A DNA stretch of 21,863 nucleotides, from positions 1-21,863 of the forward strand of contig DGEI01000032.1 of the NCBI GenBank assembly GCA_002385885.1, written 5' to 3'. This DNA is from Firmicutes bacterium UBA3930. Its GTDB lineage: Bacteria > Bacillota > Clostridia > Caldicoprobacterales > Caldicoprobacteraceae. The notes under the pieces are model-generated. The model worked only from the letters and a program-made list of their open reading frames with translations, was not told the DNA's origin and did not search any database. Shown here piece by piece: positions 1 to 6,750 of the stretch; positions within the stretch are counted from its first letter, which is position 1; each line of letters begins with the position of its first letter. Made by a program: the position numbers and the translations under genes.

Positions 1-98
1 TAAATTTTTTCGGACCTTCTTGAAGAAGTCAATACAAGCCTGCCTGGACATAGGCGCGACAAAGATTTTTTTGCATGTCGGGGTTTCACCCGGACAGC
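1..98 (-). other. Probable structured 5' leader or ncRNA running off the left edge
   Basis: This is the stretch transcribed leftwards from the promoter at 105-133. On the minus strand it begins with a hairpin of arms TGTC-GGG and CCC-GACA around a TGAAA loop, with one C-C mismatch. Near the left end is a second hairpin, GACTTCT/AGAAGGTC, with a 3-nt loop and one bulged base. It is followed by A-rich rather than T-rich sequence, so it is not an intrinsic terminator. No start codon with a ribosome site is visible in the stretch. It could be a riboswitch or other leader of a gene beyond the window, or the 5' part of a structured ncRNA. I checked from memory against the common riboswitch cores (TPP, SAM, cobalamin, FMN, lysine, glycine, T-box) and could not assign it. 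Confidence 0.35.
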
Positions 99-104
99 TG
101 TTGT

Positions 105-133
105 AGTTTAGCACACACACATTACTTTGTCAA
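105..133 (-). promoter_or_regulatory. Sigma-A promoter firing off the left edge
   Basis: On the minus strand a perfect -35 TTGACA (128-133) is separated by exactly 17 nt from a -10 TAAACT (105-110). Transcription would start near 98 and run leftwards out of the window. The upstream gene at 256-756 is on the same strand, so the promoter gives the next transcript its own start. Confidence 0.65.
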
Positions 134-255
134 CAAAGTATATTCTGGAAAAATTCATTTCCTGCAGCATCTCAAACCATTACAGCCTTCACACATAAAT
201 GCTGAACAGCCGGGAGCTGTCTGAGGATTTCTGTTCAAACCGGAAGCGTATAAAA

Positions 256-756
256 CTATGAAGATATGGATGAAGCAATCCTCTGCAGATCAATAAGATG
301 TTTCTTTTCTTCCCGGAGCAGCCTGCGGAAAGCGTCCTTTGCTTCAGGTAAATTTGAAGATATCACCATTTGGGTATATAAAAGAATTGAATCTTTTTCA
401 GCTTGTATTCCGATCTTAATTACATCATCAATACCGGTGATCCCTTCAATCATCCTGGCCTGCTCCTCGTCATTGGGGAATATCAGGCTGTCAGCAATTG
501 CATTAAAATATGCCGATACTTCCTGATCGTACAGATAATCATCGTTAAATTGATCCTTTTGAGCCAAAAACTCGTTATACAATTTGTGAAACGTATCCCT
601 ATGATCATTTTCATCTTCGGCCAGCTTGATCAGCAACGCTTTTACAAATTCATCGTCTACCTTTTCCGCAGATCGGCGGTAAAATTTTTCTCCCCTTTCC
701 TCAATTGTAATGGCAATTTTAAGAGCCTCCAAATCATTAAAAATCTTTGAATCCAT
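256..756 (-). CDS. Ferritin-like di-iron (rubrerythrin-family) protein without rubredoxin domain
   Basis: This 166-aa all-helical protein has the four-helix-bundle di-iron pattern of ferritin/rubrerythrin proteins. The likely ligands are E20 in the first helix, E49-x2-H52, E120 and E150-x2-H153. No CxxC rubredoxin module is present, unlike the full rubrerythrin at 10274-10861. Such proteins are thought to bind a non-haem di-iron centre and act in peroxide or iron handling in the cytoplasm; the substrate here is unknown. The start at 756 is chosen because GGGGGG lies a few bases upstream; the frame is open to an ATG at 774 that lacks a comparable site. It follows the gene at 875-1348 after 118 nt and is the last gene before a new promoter. 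The family assignment is firm and the exact role is not. Confidence 0.8.
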   Translation of the reverse strand: MDSKIFNDLEALKIAITIEERGEKFYRRSAEKVDDEFVKALLIKLAEDENDHRDTFHKLYNEFLAQKDQFNDDYLYDQEVSAYFNAIADSLIFPNDEEQARMIEGITGIDDVIKIGIQAEKDSILLYTQMVISSNLPEAKDAFRRLLREEKKHLIDLQRIASSISS

Positions 757-823
757 AACGCTACCCCCCATCAAAAACTCCTTACATAATATATCACACA
801 GGTTTTGCCCTGTAATTCAACTT

Positions 824-853
824 TTATAACAGCAATTTCAGCTGCTTATTCAA
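824..853 (-). promoter_or_regulatory. Possible promoter for the ferritin-like gene
   Basis: On the minus strand TTGAAT (848-853) lies 18 nt before TTATAA (824-829). The spacer contains a small CAGC/GCTG inverted repeat. The match is only moderate and read-through from the upstream gene is equally possible. Confidence 0.3.
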
Positions 854-874
854 AAATATACATGGCATAAATAT

Positions 875-1348
875 CTACTGATGAGCCTGTTCATTCTCTG
901 GAATCTGTTCAGGCCGCTCTTCCCGCCGGGTCTGCTGCGGCTGCTCATCATGATTGGCTGGCCGGGTCGAATCTTCCTGCGGGGTTTGCTGAGCCTCTTC
1001 CCTCTGCTTTTCAACATCATCATTATCCCCGGTTGATGCTTCAGCTGTCGTCCCACCGCTGCTTTTCCCTGCTTTAATATCTTCCGCATCTCTCTTTAAA
1101 CTTTCTATTCTCTCCCTGCGGCTGTCGATCTCCTTACAAAGATTATATATAACATTTATTGAATTGTTTTCCTTGCTGTAAGCCTCATAAACCACCTGCC
1201 CGATTTTGCTGTACAGCTTTTTTACGGTATCCTCTTCCTTATAGATTTCATAGTTAAGCTTACCCAGCCCTACCAGTTCCTCAGACTTCTCCCCGATTTT
1301 CTTCACCATTTTAGTAAATTTGGTGCTTAACTCATCTATAAAAGCCAT
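875..1348 (-). CDS. Small clostridial protein with helical domain and Q/E-rich disordered tail
   Basis: The 157-aa product has two parts. Residues 1-95 are charged and probably helical (MAFIDELSTKF then a KLYSKIGQVVYEAY block), much like the N-terminal half of clostridial proteins that usually end in a CxxC zinc ribbon. From about residue 93 it turns into a low-complexity tail rich in Q, E, P, T and R, with no zinc-ribbon CxxC; its only cysteine lies in the helical part. I looked in the other frames for a lost ribbon and found none. AAGGAG lies 8 nt before the ATG. There is no signal peptide or membrane segment. The neighbours (QueG-like gene upstream, ferritin-like gene downstream) do not suggest a function. 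The function is unknown; the coding call rests on the ribosome site, the frame and the recognisable N-terminal domain. Confidence 0.75.
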   Translation of the reverse strand: MAFIDELSTKFTKMVKKIGEKSEELVGLGKLNYEIYKEEDTVKKLYSKIGQVVYEAYSKENNSINVIYNLCKEIDSRRERIESLKRDAEDIKAGKSSGGTTAEASTGDNDDVEKQREEAQQTPQEDSTRPANHDEQPQQTRREERPEQIPENEQAHQ

Positions 1349-1455
1349 TCTTATTCTCCTTCCAGTTTATGCTTGGCACAGCTATTGCCGGATCTATTAA
1401 TTATTGTTCCACATTTTTTTCGTATTAACCTGTTCAATTTTACCGGCCGTCTTCA

Positions 1456-2562
1456 TTAATTACAGTTGATTCTCTGTATGGCACTTTGAATCTCCTGTAT
1501 AACCTGCGTATCTGTTTCATTTTTTAAAGCTTCTGACAAAGCTTCCCTGCTGTGCTCCGAACCAATCTTGGCCAGCGCCCAGGCGCTGTGCCCTCTGATA
1601 GGAGGATAAGAATGTTTCAATGTCTTTGCCAATAACGGGATGTATTCAGGATTCCCTGTGTTTCCGGCAACAATTACGGCAGTGGACAGCACACGCTGAC
1701 TGCGTGCATAGTTACGTCCTATTACGTTTGCCAGGCGTTCCAGGGGTTTCCGGTCATTTTCACACCATCCCTTTAAAATTGAAAATATATTGAAAGCCTG
1801 AATATCCTCATTGGATGGCGGCCGGGCCTGAAGCATCCCTTTCCTGTTCCATGGGCATACTGTCTGACATATATCACAGCCCAAAAACTTATTTCCTATT
1901 TTTTCTCTTATATTTACAGGAACAAAACCAGGACTTATCATGTAGCTTCTCATACAGTACCCGGGCAGTACGGCTCCGTCATCGGTTATAGCATTGACGG
2001 GACAGGCTTCAACACACAAGGTGCATTTGCCGCACAAAGACTCCTGCTGAGGCCGGGTATCCAAAGGAAGGGGAGCATTGGTCAATATGAGATTCAAGGC
2101 CACCCATGAACCATATTCCCTCGTATATATAACCCCGTTCCTGCCAAACCAGCCCAATCCCGCTCTGTAAGCCGCAGCTTTTAACGGCAGCGGAGGGTTC
2201 ACCACAGCATCGTAGCCTTCCTTTGTAATAACCTCTGAAAGCTGTATGGCGGCCTTTCTTCCGCTGGGATATTCCATATAATAGGCCGAGTATGCGCCTG
2301 TTCCCGGGGGAAAATCATCAAGATAGGGTTTATAGGGATAAACAGCCACCACAACAGCCTTTGCATCAGGCATAATATCCTGCGGATTAGCCGTAACTTT
2401 ACTCCCTACCTTTACAGCTTCAGGATCCAAATCCTTGCGCTTCTCCAACGCTTTATACCAGGACTGAAAAAGTTGGGCGCCGGTTATTCCTATAATTGGA
2501 AACCCCAGCTGCCTTCCCTGCTTAATAAGCGCAGATTTTAAAACCATCATCTTTTCAGTCAT
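1456..2562 (-). CDS. QueG-like double [4Fe-4S] reductase with C-terminal HEAT-like repeats
   Basis: The 368-aa cytoplasmic protein matches epoxyqueuosine reductase QueG in layout. It has an N-terminal cobalamin-binding-type region with AGLGWFGRNG (134-143), then eight cysteines for two [4Fe-4S] clusters: C177, C180, C183, C187, then C203, then C229, C232, C236 ending in CPWN. HEAT/PBS-lyase-like helical repeats fill about 250-368. QueG performs the last step of queuosine synthesis, reducing epoxyqueuosine in tRNA. However, the segment before AGLGW reads VVNPPLPLKAAAYR, where I recall true QueG having an Asp in DSAPVLEKPLA. A QueG paralogue with another substrate is therefore possible. The ATG at 2562 has AGGGG upstream and starts only 2 nt after the trpS stop, so the two are certainly cotranscribed. 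No other queuosine gene is in the window. Confidence 0.75.
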   Translation of the reverse strand: MTEKMMVLKSALIKQGRQLGFPIIGITGAQLFQSWYKALEKRKDLDPEAVKVGSKVTANPQDIMPDAKAVVVAVYPYKPYLDDFPPGTGAYSAYYMEYPSGRKAAIQLSEVITKEGYDAVVNPPLPLKAAAYRAGLGWFGRNGVIYTREYGSWVALNLILTNAPLPLDTRPQQESLCGKCTLCVEACPVNAITDDGAVLPGYCMRSYMISPGFVPVNIREKIGNKFLGCDICQTVCPWNRKGMLQARPPSNEDIQAFNIFSILKGWCENDRKPLERLANVIGRNYARSQRVLSTAVIVAGNTGNPEYIPLLAKTLKHSYPPIRGHSAWALAKIGSEHSREALSEALKNETDTQVIQEIQSAIQRINCN

Positions 2563-2564
2563 AA

Positions 2565-3572
2565 TTATCCCCTTACAGGACTGACAAGCCCTACCTTCCT
2601 GTACACCTTGCCAAGGGTTCTGTTTGCTATTCTGGCTGCCCGTTCGGCGCCTTTATTCATCATTTCCTGCAAGTAATCTTTATTCTTCATCAAATCATTA
2701 TACCGCTCCTGGATGGGATTTAACGTTTCTACAACGGCTTCACCAACAGCCTTTTTAAAATCACCATATCCTTTGCCGTCAAATTCCTGTTCAATCTCCT
2801 CATAGCTCTTGCCGGTGACAGCTGCGTATATATTCATAAGATTGCTTATCCCGGGCTTATTCTCTTCATCATACCTGACCTGAGCCTCAGAATCGGTAAC
2901 CGCCCTCCTGAACTTCCTCATGATTACATCGGATGTATCGAGCATAGAGATAAATGCATTTTCATTTTCGTCAGACTTGGACATCTTTTTTGTAGGTTCC
3001 TGCAAATTCATAATTCGTGCAGCCACCTTGGGGATATAAGCCTCCGGAATAACGAATACATCCCCATATATGCTGTTAAATCTCTGCGCAATATCCCTGG
3101 TAATCTCAAGGTGCTGTTTCTGATCGGCCCCAACAGGAACCAGATGAGCCTGATAGAGAAGTATATCAGCAGCCATGAGTACGGGATAGGTAAACAATCC
3201 CGCATTTATATTATCCTTATGCCTTCTGGCTTTCTCCTTAAACTGCGTCATTCTGCTCAATTCACCCATATAGGTATAGCAGTTTAAAATCCAGGCCAGC
3301 TCGGCATGAGCGCTCACATGAGACTGCACAAATATGGTATTCTTATCCGCATCCAGTCCGCATGCCAGATATAAAGCAAACACCGACAGGCTTCTGCGGC
3401 GCAGTTCCTTGGGATCCTGCCTAACCGTCAGTGCATGAAGATCCACAATACAGTAGAAAGAGTCGTAGTCATCCTGCAGCTCAACCCAGTTTTTTATAGC
3501 GCCCAGGTAATTCCCGATGGTTAAATGACCCGACGGTTGTACGCCGCTAAATATTCTCTTTTTATCTTCCAT
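2565..3572 (-). CDS. trpS: Tryptophanyl-tRNA synthetase
   Basis: This is a class I aminoacyl-tRNA synthetase that charges tRNA-Trp with tryptophan in the cytoplasm. At 335 aa it has the usual bacterial TrpS length. The HIGH-equivalent signature is PSGHLTIGN (13-21) and the KMSKS loop is at 196-200. Other hallmarks are VDLHALT near 43-49 and FTYPVLMAADILLY at 127-140. The start at 3572 has GAGG about 6 nt upstream. The 109-nt gap upstream is too short for a T-box leader, and no T-box core is visible, so tRNA-sensing control is not evident. Downstream it runs 2 nt from the QueG-like gene. Confidence 0.97.
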   Translation of the reverse strand: MEDKKRIFSGVQPSGHLTIGNYLGAIKNWVELQDDYDSFYCIVDLHALTVRQDPKELRRRSLSVFALYLACGLDADKNTIFVQSHVSAHAELAWILNCYTYMGELSRMTQFKEKARRHKDNINAGLFTYPVLMAADILLYQAHLVPVGADQKQHLEITRDIAQRFNSIYGDVFVIPEAYIPKVAARIMNLQEPTKKMSKSDENENAFISMLDTSDVIMRKFRRAVTDSEAQVRYDEENKPGISNLMNIYAAVTGKSYEEIEQEFDGKGYGDFKKAVGEAVVETLNPIQERYNDLMKNKDYLQEMMNKGAERAARIANRTLGKVYRKVGLVSPVRG

Positions 3573-3657
3573 TATTTCCTCATCCTCCAGCTTTTTTAAT
3601 TATATAAATGTATGGTTTCCATCTCTATCAACCAAAACATATCCTGACTCAACAACG

Positions 3658-3685
3658 GTTATACCGTTATAATAACAGATATCAA
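3658..3685 (-). promoter_or_regulatory. Possible trpS promoter
   Basis: On the minus strand TTGATA (3680-3685) is followed after 16 nt by TATAAC (3658-3663). It overlaps the stop codon of the upstream UDG-like gene. An AACGG-TATAA-CCGTT inverted repeat overlaps the -10. The match is fair; trpS may also be read from the glycosylase genes. Confidence 0.4.
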
Positions 3686-4305
3686 TTGTTATCCTTATTC
3701 AGATGCTTTCTCAGTCTTTGCAAATCGCTTATATATACATCTTTCAACTGAGGCCTGTAGATAATACTTGCCGGATGATACAGCGGAAACAGGACCATAT
3801 TCTGCTCTTTCGCCCCTATTGAGATAAAAAGAGGCCTGCCATGCACCTGGCCTATAGTGAGCTTATTATCATCCGTTAACACTCTTAATGGTATGTTGCC
3901 TAAGCTTACAACAATGGAAGGGCTGATTATTGCCAGTTCTTTGTACAGTACGGTCCGGTTGAGATCAATCTCCTCCCTGTTAGGAGGGCGGTTGGAAGTA
4001 CGTCCGGTATCCGGATCTATTTTTACAGGCCTGAATTTAACCGCATTGGTAATATATATATCCTCCCGTTTTATATCCAGTATCTTCAAAAACTCATCCA
4101 GGTTTTTGCCAGCCCTGCCCACAAACGGCCTTTGCTGTACCACTTCCTGCTGCCCCGGCGCTTCCCCCACCAGTACCAGGGAAGCATAAGGATTCCCCTC
4201 GCCAAAAACCATTATCTTTTCCTGATCTTTATACACGCTTTTAAAAAATTGAGCGCTTTCCTGTTTTAACTTCTGCAGCTGTTTTGCTTTATCCCGTTTT
4301 AGCAC
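3682..4305 (-). CDS. UDG-superfamily protein of family-4 type lacking all Fe-S cysteines
   Basis: The 207-aa product carries the two family-4 uracil-DNA glycosylase motifs: motif A GEAPGQQE (47-54), followed by RPFVGRAG, and motif B LYHPAS with H177. It contains no cysteine at all. The position that is Cys in the Fe-S enzyme (VKCRP) is Phe here (VKFRP, F91), and the N-terminal CxxC is replaced by a lysine/glutamine-rich helix. It should excise uracil or bind damaged DNA, but activity without the cluster is unproven. An in-frame ATG at 4374 would overlap the upstream gene and has no usable ribosome site. GTG at 4305 has AAAGGAG 8 nt upstream and is preferred. It lies 37 nt after the Fe-S glycosylase gene, probably in the same transcript. 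Confidence 0.85.
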   Translation of the reverse strand: MLKRDKAKQLQKLKQESAQFFKSVYKDQEKIMVFGEGNPYASLVLVGEAPGQQEVVQQRPFVGRAGKNLDEFLKILDIKREDIYITNAVKFRPVKIDPDTGRTSNRPPNREEIDLNRTVLYKELAIISPSIVVSLGNIPLRVLTDDNKLTIGQVHGRPLFISIGAKEQNMVLFPLYHPASIIYRPQLKDVYISDLQRLRKHLNKDNN

Positions 4306-4342
4306 TGTTGTATCTCCTTTTAGAAAGTTATCGGTATAATCT

Positions 4343-4954
4343 TTATTCATCACCGGTTGATTCTGCAGGTGCATGCTCCCTGTGCGGCTTGGAACCCAGT
4401 TCTTCTATCTTAGCCTTTATTTTTTTGAAATCCTCCCAGGCGTCATATTTTTTTGCAGGATCCCGGAGCAATGCGGCAGGATGATATGTCGCCATTATCC
4501 AGTAACCTTTCCGTTCAATCCATTGCCCACGTATCCTGGTTATGCCGGCCTTTTTATCGATTACATACCGTACAGCAGTTGCGCCCAAACACACTATAAT
4601 TTTTGGACGCACCAGGTAGACCTGCCTTCTTAAATATGGCAGACAGGCTTGCGCTTCAATTTCCATAGGCACCCGGTTGCCCGGGGGACGGCACTTTACA
4701 ATATTAGCTATATACACATCTTCTCTTTTAAGATCAATAGCCTCAATCATTTTGTCAAGCAGCTGACCGGCCAGCCCTACAAACGGCCGCCCGCTCAAAT
4801 CTTCGTCACGCCCCGGGCCTTCACCGATAAACATCAAATCGGCATCGCGATTACCTTCACCCGGTACACTATGAGTCCTGGTTCTGGAAAGCTGACAGTT
4901 GTTACAGTTCATAACGGCATGGATCAGCTGGTCCCACAGCTTATTATAATCCAT
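4343..4954 (-). CDS. Family-4 [4Fe-4S] uracil-DNA glycosylase
   Basis: The 203-aa enzyme removes uracil from DNA in base-excision repair. All four cluster cysteines of family 4 are visible: C17 and C20 (CNNC), C88 (VKCRPPGNR) and C104 (QACLPYL). Motif A is GEGPGRDED (44-52), followed by GRPFVGLAG, and motif B is TYHPAALLR with H158. AAAGGAG sits 9 nt before the ATG. A promoter lies about 100 nt upstream (5052-5081). The gene is the first of a probable transcript with the cysteine-free paralogue and perhaps trpS. The last 15 residues are a polar tail not needed for the fold. Such proteins are sometimes annotated as phage SPO1 DNA polymerase-related. Confidence 0.93.
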   Translation of the reverse strand: MDYNKLWDQLIHAVMNCNNCQLSRTRTHSVPGEGNRDADLMFIGEGPGRDEDLSGRPFVGLAGQLLDKMIEAIDLKREDVYIANIVKCRPPGNRVPMEIEAQACLPYLRRQVYLVRPKIIVCLGATAVRYVIDKKAGITRIRGQWIERKGYWIMATYHPAALLRDPAKKYDAWEDFKKIKAKIEELGSKPHREHAPAESTGDE

Positions 4955-5051
4955 ATCAACAGGCTCCTTTGCCCAATAAATATCAATATGACAGAATTGT
5001 TTTACAGCATTAGTGAATATTTTATCCTATATCCGGGCTTTTATCGTATCC

Positions 5052-5081
5052 ATTATAATACACTATTTTACCCAAATTCAA
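5052..5081 (-). promoter_or_regulatory. Promoter of the glycosylase gene(s)
   Basis: On the minus strand TTGAAT (5076-5081) is followed after 18 nt by a perfect TATAAT (5052-5057). It would give a leader of about 90 nt. Confidence 0.6.
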
Positions 5082-5310
5082 CCGCAATGCAAGTTAAGCT
5101 TAAAATATAATTGCGACGCAAATTGCAATACTTATTCTTACCAGCAAAAAAATGCATTATCCCGCCATCTCAATAATTTGGGCCAGTCCCTGCGGCAAGA
5201 TAAATATTTTCAGAATGCTGTCTGATAATTGTCTAACAAACAAATGTGAATTTTATAACAATTTAAAATTTAATTGTCAAAAAATTTACAATTTTATAAT
5301 AAAGAAATTG

Positions 5311-5339
5311 TTTTAATATCAATGGTAATGTTGTATAAT
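5311..5339 (+). promoter_or_regulatory. Candidate promoter of the small Cys-rich gene
   Basis: A perfect TATAAT (5334-5339) lies about 60 nt before the gene start. The hexamer 17 nt upstream, TTTTAA, is poor. TTGTTT at 5308 gives a 20-nt spacer. Confidence 0.4.
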
Positions 5340-5399
5340 ATAAACACGGAAAATCGTATATTCCGGCTTGAATCAGCCTTTTGTGAAAGGAGAATTTCT

Positions 5400-5696
5400 A
5401 TGTATAAATGTGAAGCAACCTGTTCATTGTGCAATTATAAAATTAGTATTAAAGTCGAACAGAAAAATATGAATGAAGCTGAGGTAAAACTTTCATCAGA
5501 GTGCCCTAACCTTCAACAGTTTACAAATATCCCCCTTCACCTTGATGCAATTTATGAAATAGTTAATCCCAAAGAAAATTCACAGTTTTACCGGCTGCTT
5601 AAACAACATCACAGTCATATAGACCGCTGTGCTGCATACGACAGCGTACTGGACTCCATAGGCAAGAATCTTGGCCGATATTACGAATTGGCATAA
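5400..5696 (+). CDS. Small Cys-rich protein, unknown function (DUF6951-like)
   Basis: The 98-aa protein starts at an ATG with AAAGGAG 7 nt upstream; the frame is open further upstream but without a ribosome site. Cysteines are C4, C8, C11, C35 and C77, with a QHHSH cluster at 69-73, so a bound metal is plausible. The pattern of an N-terminal Cys pair, an SECPNLQQF block and a late HIDRC segment resembles small clostridial and archaeal proteins I recall as DUF6951; this is from memory and not verified. There is no signal peptide or membrane segment. It is monocistronic, with its own promoter and a strong terminator 54 nt downstream. Confidence 0.75.
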   Translation: MYKCEATCSLCNYKISIKVEQKNMNEAEVKLSSECPNLQQFTNIPLHLDAIYEIVNPKENSQFYRLLKQHHSHIDRCAAYDSVLDSIGKNLGRYYELA

Positions 5697-5749
5697 TTTA
5701 TCTTCAACACCTGCCCTCAAGACTTCAACCATAACCGTATATAAATAAA

Positions 5750-5792
5750 GCACGTATGAGAAAGTCCGTTCCCCCATACGTGCTCTTTTTTT
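5750..5792. terminator. Bidirectional intrinsic terminator
   Basis: A perfect 9-bp stem, GCACGTATG (5750-5758) with CATACGTGC (5775-5783), is followed on the plus strand by TCTTTTTTT. On the minus strand the same stem is followed by TTTATTTAT. It serves the plus-strand small gene and the convergent por operon, whose stop is at 5800. Confidence 0.9.
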
Positions 5793-5799
5793 GTAAGAA

Positions 5800-6738
5800 T
5801 TATGCTTCTCCGCAGAGCTCCAGGAGCCTGTTCCATCTCCGGTCAACTTCCTGCTGAAGCTCTTCCAACAGACCTTCATTTTCTTTGGTAAACAGATGGC
5901 GGAATCGCCCCTGAGGTTTAAGATAATCAACTACAGGAATCTTTTTCCTCGGTTTGTAGTTCAGAACGAATTTACCTTCTATAACCTCATACAGCGGCCA
6001 TACACAGCTATCTATAGCCAACCTCACAACTTCCATAAGCTGCGGCGTATTATATCTCCAACCACGGGGACAGGGTGCCATTACATTAAGAAAGGCCGGA
6101 CCCGGAGTATAAATAGCTTTTTCAGCTTTTTCATAAAGATCCCTCATATTTCTGAAAGGAGCTGATTGCGCCACATATGGAATATTATGAGCAGCCATAA
6201 CCATAGTCAAATCTTTCTTAAACTGAACTTTACCCGGTATATCGCTTCCTGCCGGGGAAGTTGTTGTATCAGCATATTTTGGAGTAGATGAAGATCTTTG
6301 AATTCCGGTATTCATGTACGCTTCATTGTCATAGCATACATATACCATGTCGTGGCCTCTCTCCATAGCTCCTGAGAGAGACTGAAATCCTATATCATAG
6401 GTACCGCCGTCGCCGCCAAAGGCGATAAACTTGGTAGTACCGTTAACCTTCCCGGTTCTGGACATGGCTCGATACGCCGCCTCGGCCCCCGAAACGGTGG
6501 CTGCAGCGTTTTCAAATGCACTGTGGATAAAGGAATCCTTCCATGCTGTGTAAGGATATATACAGGTTGAAACTTCCAGACATCCAGTGGCTGTACCGAC
6601 AACCGCATGGTCTTCAGGCTTAAGAGCTCTCAGTACAGTCCTTACCACAATAGGAGCTCCACAGCCGGCACACATCCTGTGCCCACCTGTCAGGCGTTCT
6701 GGTTTATCCGTCAATGTTTTAAGATTATATGCTGCCAT
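5800..6738 (-). CDS. porB: Pyruvate:ferredoxin oxidoreductase, beta subunit
   Basis: This 312-aa thiamine diphosphate-binding subunit of the four-subunit 2-oxoacid:ferredoxin oxidoreductase oxidatively decarboxylates pyruvate to acetyl-CoA and passes electrons to ferredoxin. Visible features are the CAGC pair (C23, C26), C53 and a CPRGW Cys for the proximal cluster, and the ThDP motif GDGGTYDIG (109-117) followed by DNEAYMNTGIQ (137-147). The frame also allows a GTG at 6747, but the AGGAGG site overlaps it. ATG at 6738 has AGGAGG 8 nt upstream and is chosen. It is the last gene of porG-D-A-B, 12 nt after porA, and ends at a strong terminator. Pyruvate is the most likely substrate, judged from PorA; other 2-oxoacids cannot be excluded. 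Confidence 0.94.
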   Translation of the reverse strand: MAAYNLKTLTDKPERLTGGHRMCAGCGAPIVVRTVLRALKPEDHAVVGTATGCLEVSTCIYPYTAWKDSFIHSAFENAAATVSGAEAAYRAMSRTGKVNGTTKFIAFGGDGGTYDIGFQSLSGAMERGHDMVYVCYDNEAYMNTGIQRSSSTPKYADTTTSPAGSDIPGKVQFKKDLTMVMAAHNIPYVAQSAPFRNMRDLYEKAEKAIYTPGPAFLNVMAPCPRGWRYNTPQLMEVVRLAIDSCVWPLYEVIEGKFVLNYKPRKKIPVVDYLKPQGRFRHLFTKENEGLLEELQQEVDRRWNRLLELCGEA

Positions 6739-6750
6739 CCTCTTCACCTC

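Larger units (their letters stand above)
4955..5399. other. Divergent intergenic region, 445 nt
   Basis: This AT-rich stretch separates the minus-strand glycosylase gene from the plus-strand small gene. It holds the glycosylase promoter (5052-5081), a candidate plus-strand promoter (5311-5339) and two short palindromes: TTGCG-A-CGCAA (5111-5121) and TTGT-CTA-ACAA (5229-5239). About 5240-5310 contains repeated AATTG/CAATT units. Short open frames here lack ribosome sites. Confidence 0.6.

Noticed and set aside
1..30. Intrinsic terminator at the left edge
   Set aside because: The hairpin GACTTCT/AGAAGGTC is followed by CGAAAAAA on its strand, not a run of T.
160..215. Minus-strand micro-ORF reading MCEGCNGLRCCRK
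   Set aside because: Cys-rich and tempting, but only 13 codons with no ribosome site or promoter of its own.
403..750. Plus-strand open frames opposite the ferritin-like gene and other long antisense frames
   Set aside because: They are shadows of well-supported minus-strand genes, with no ribosome sites and no recognisable domains.
3573..3681. T-box leader for trpS
   Set aside because: The gap is only 109 nt and contains no T-box core or antiterminator pair.
5100..5125. TTGCG-A-CGCAA palindrome near the glycosylase promoter as a LexA/SOS box
   Set aside because: It does not match the Gram-positive LexA consensus and lies upstream of the -35; kept only as a short palindrome.
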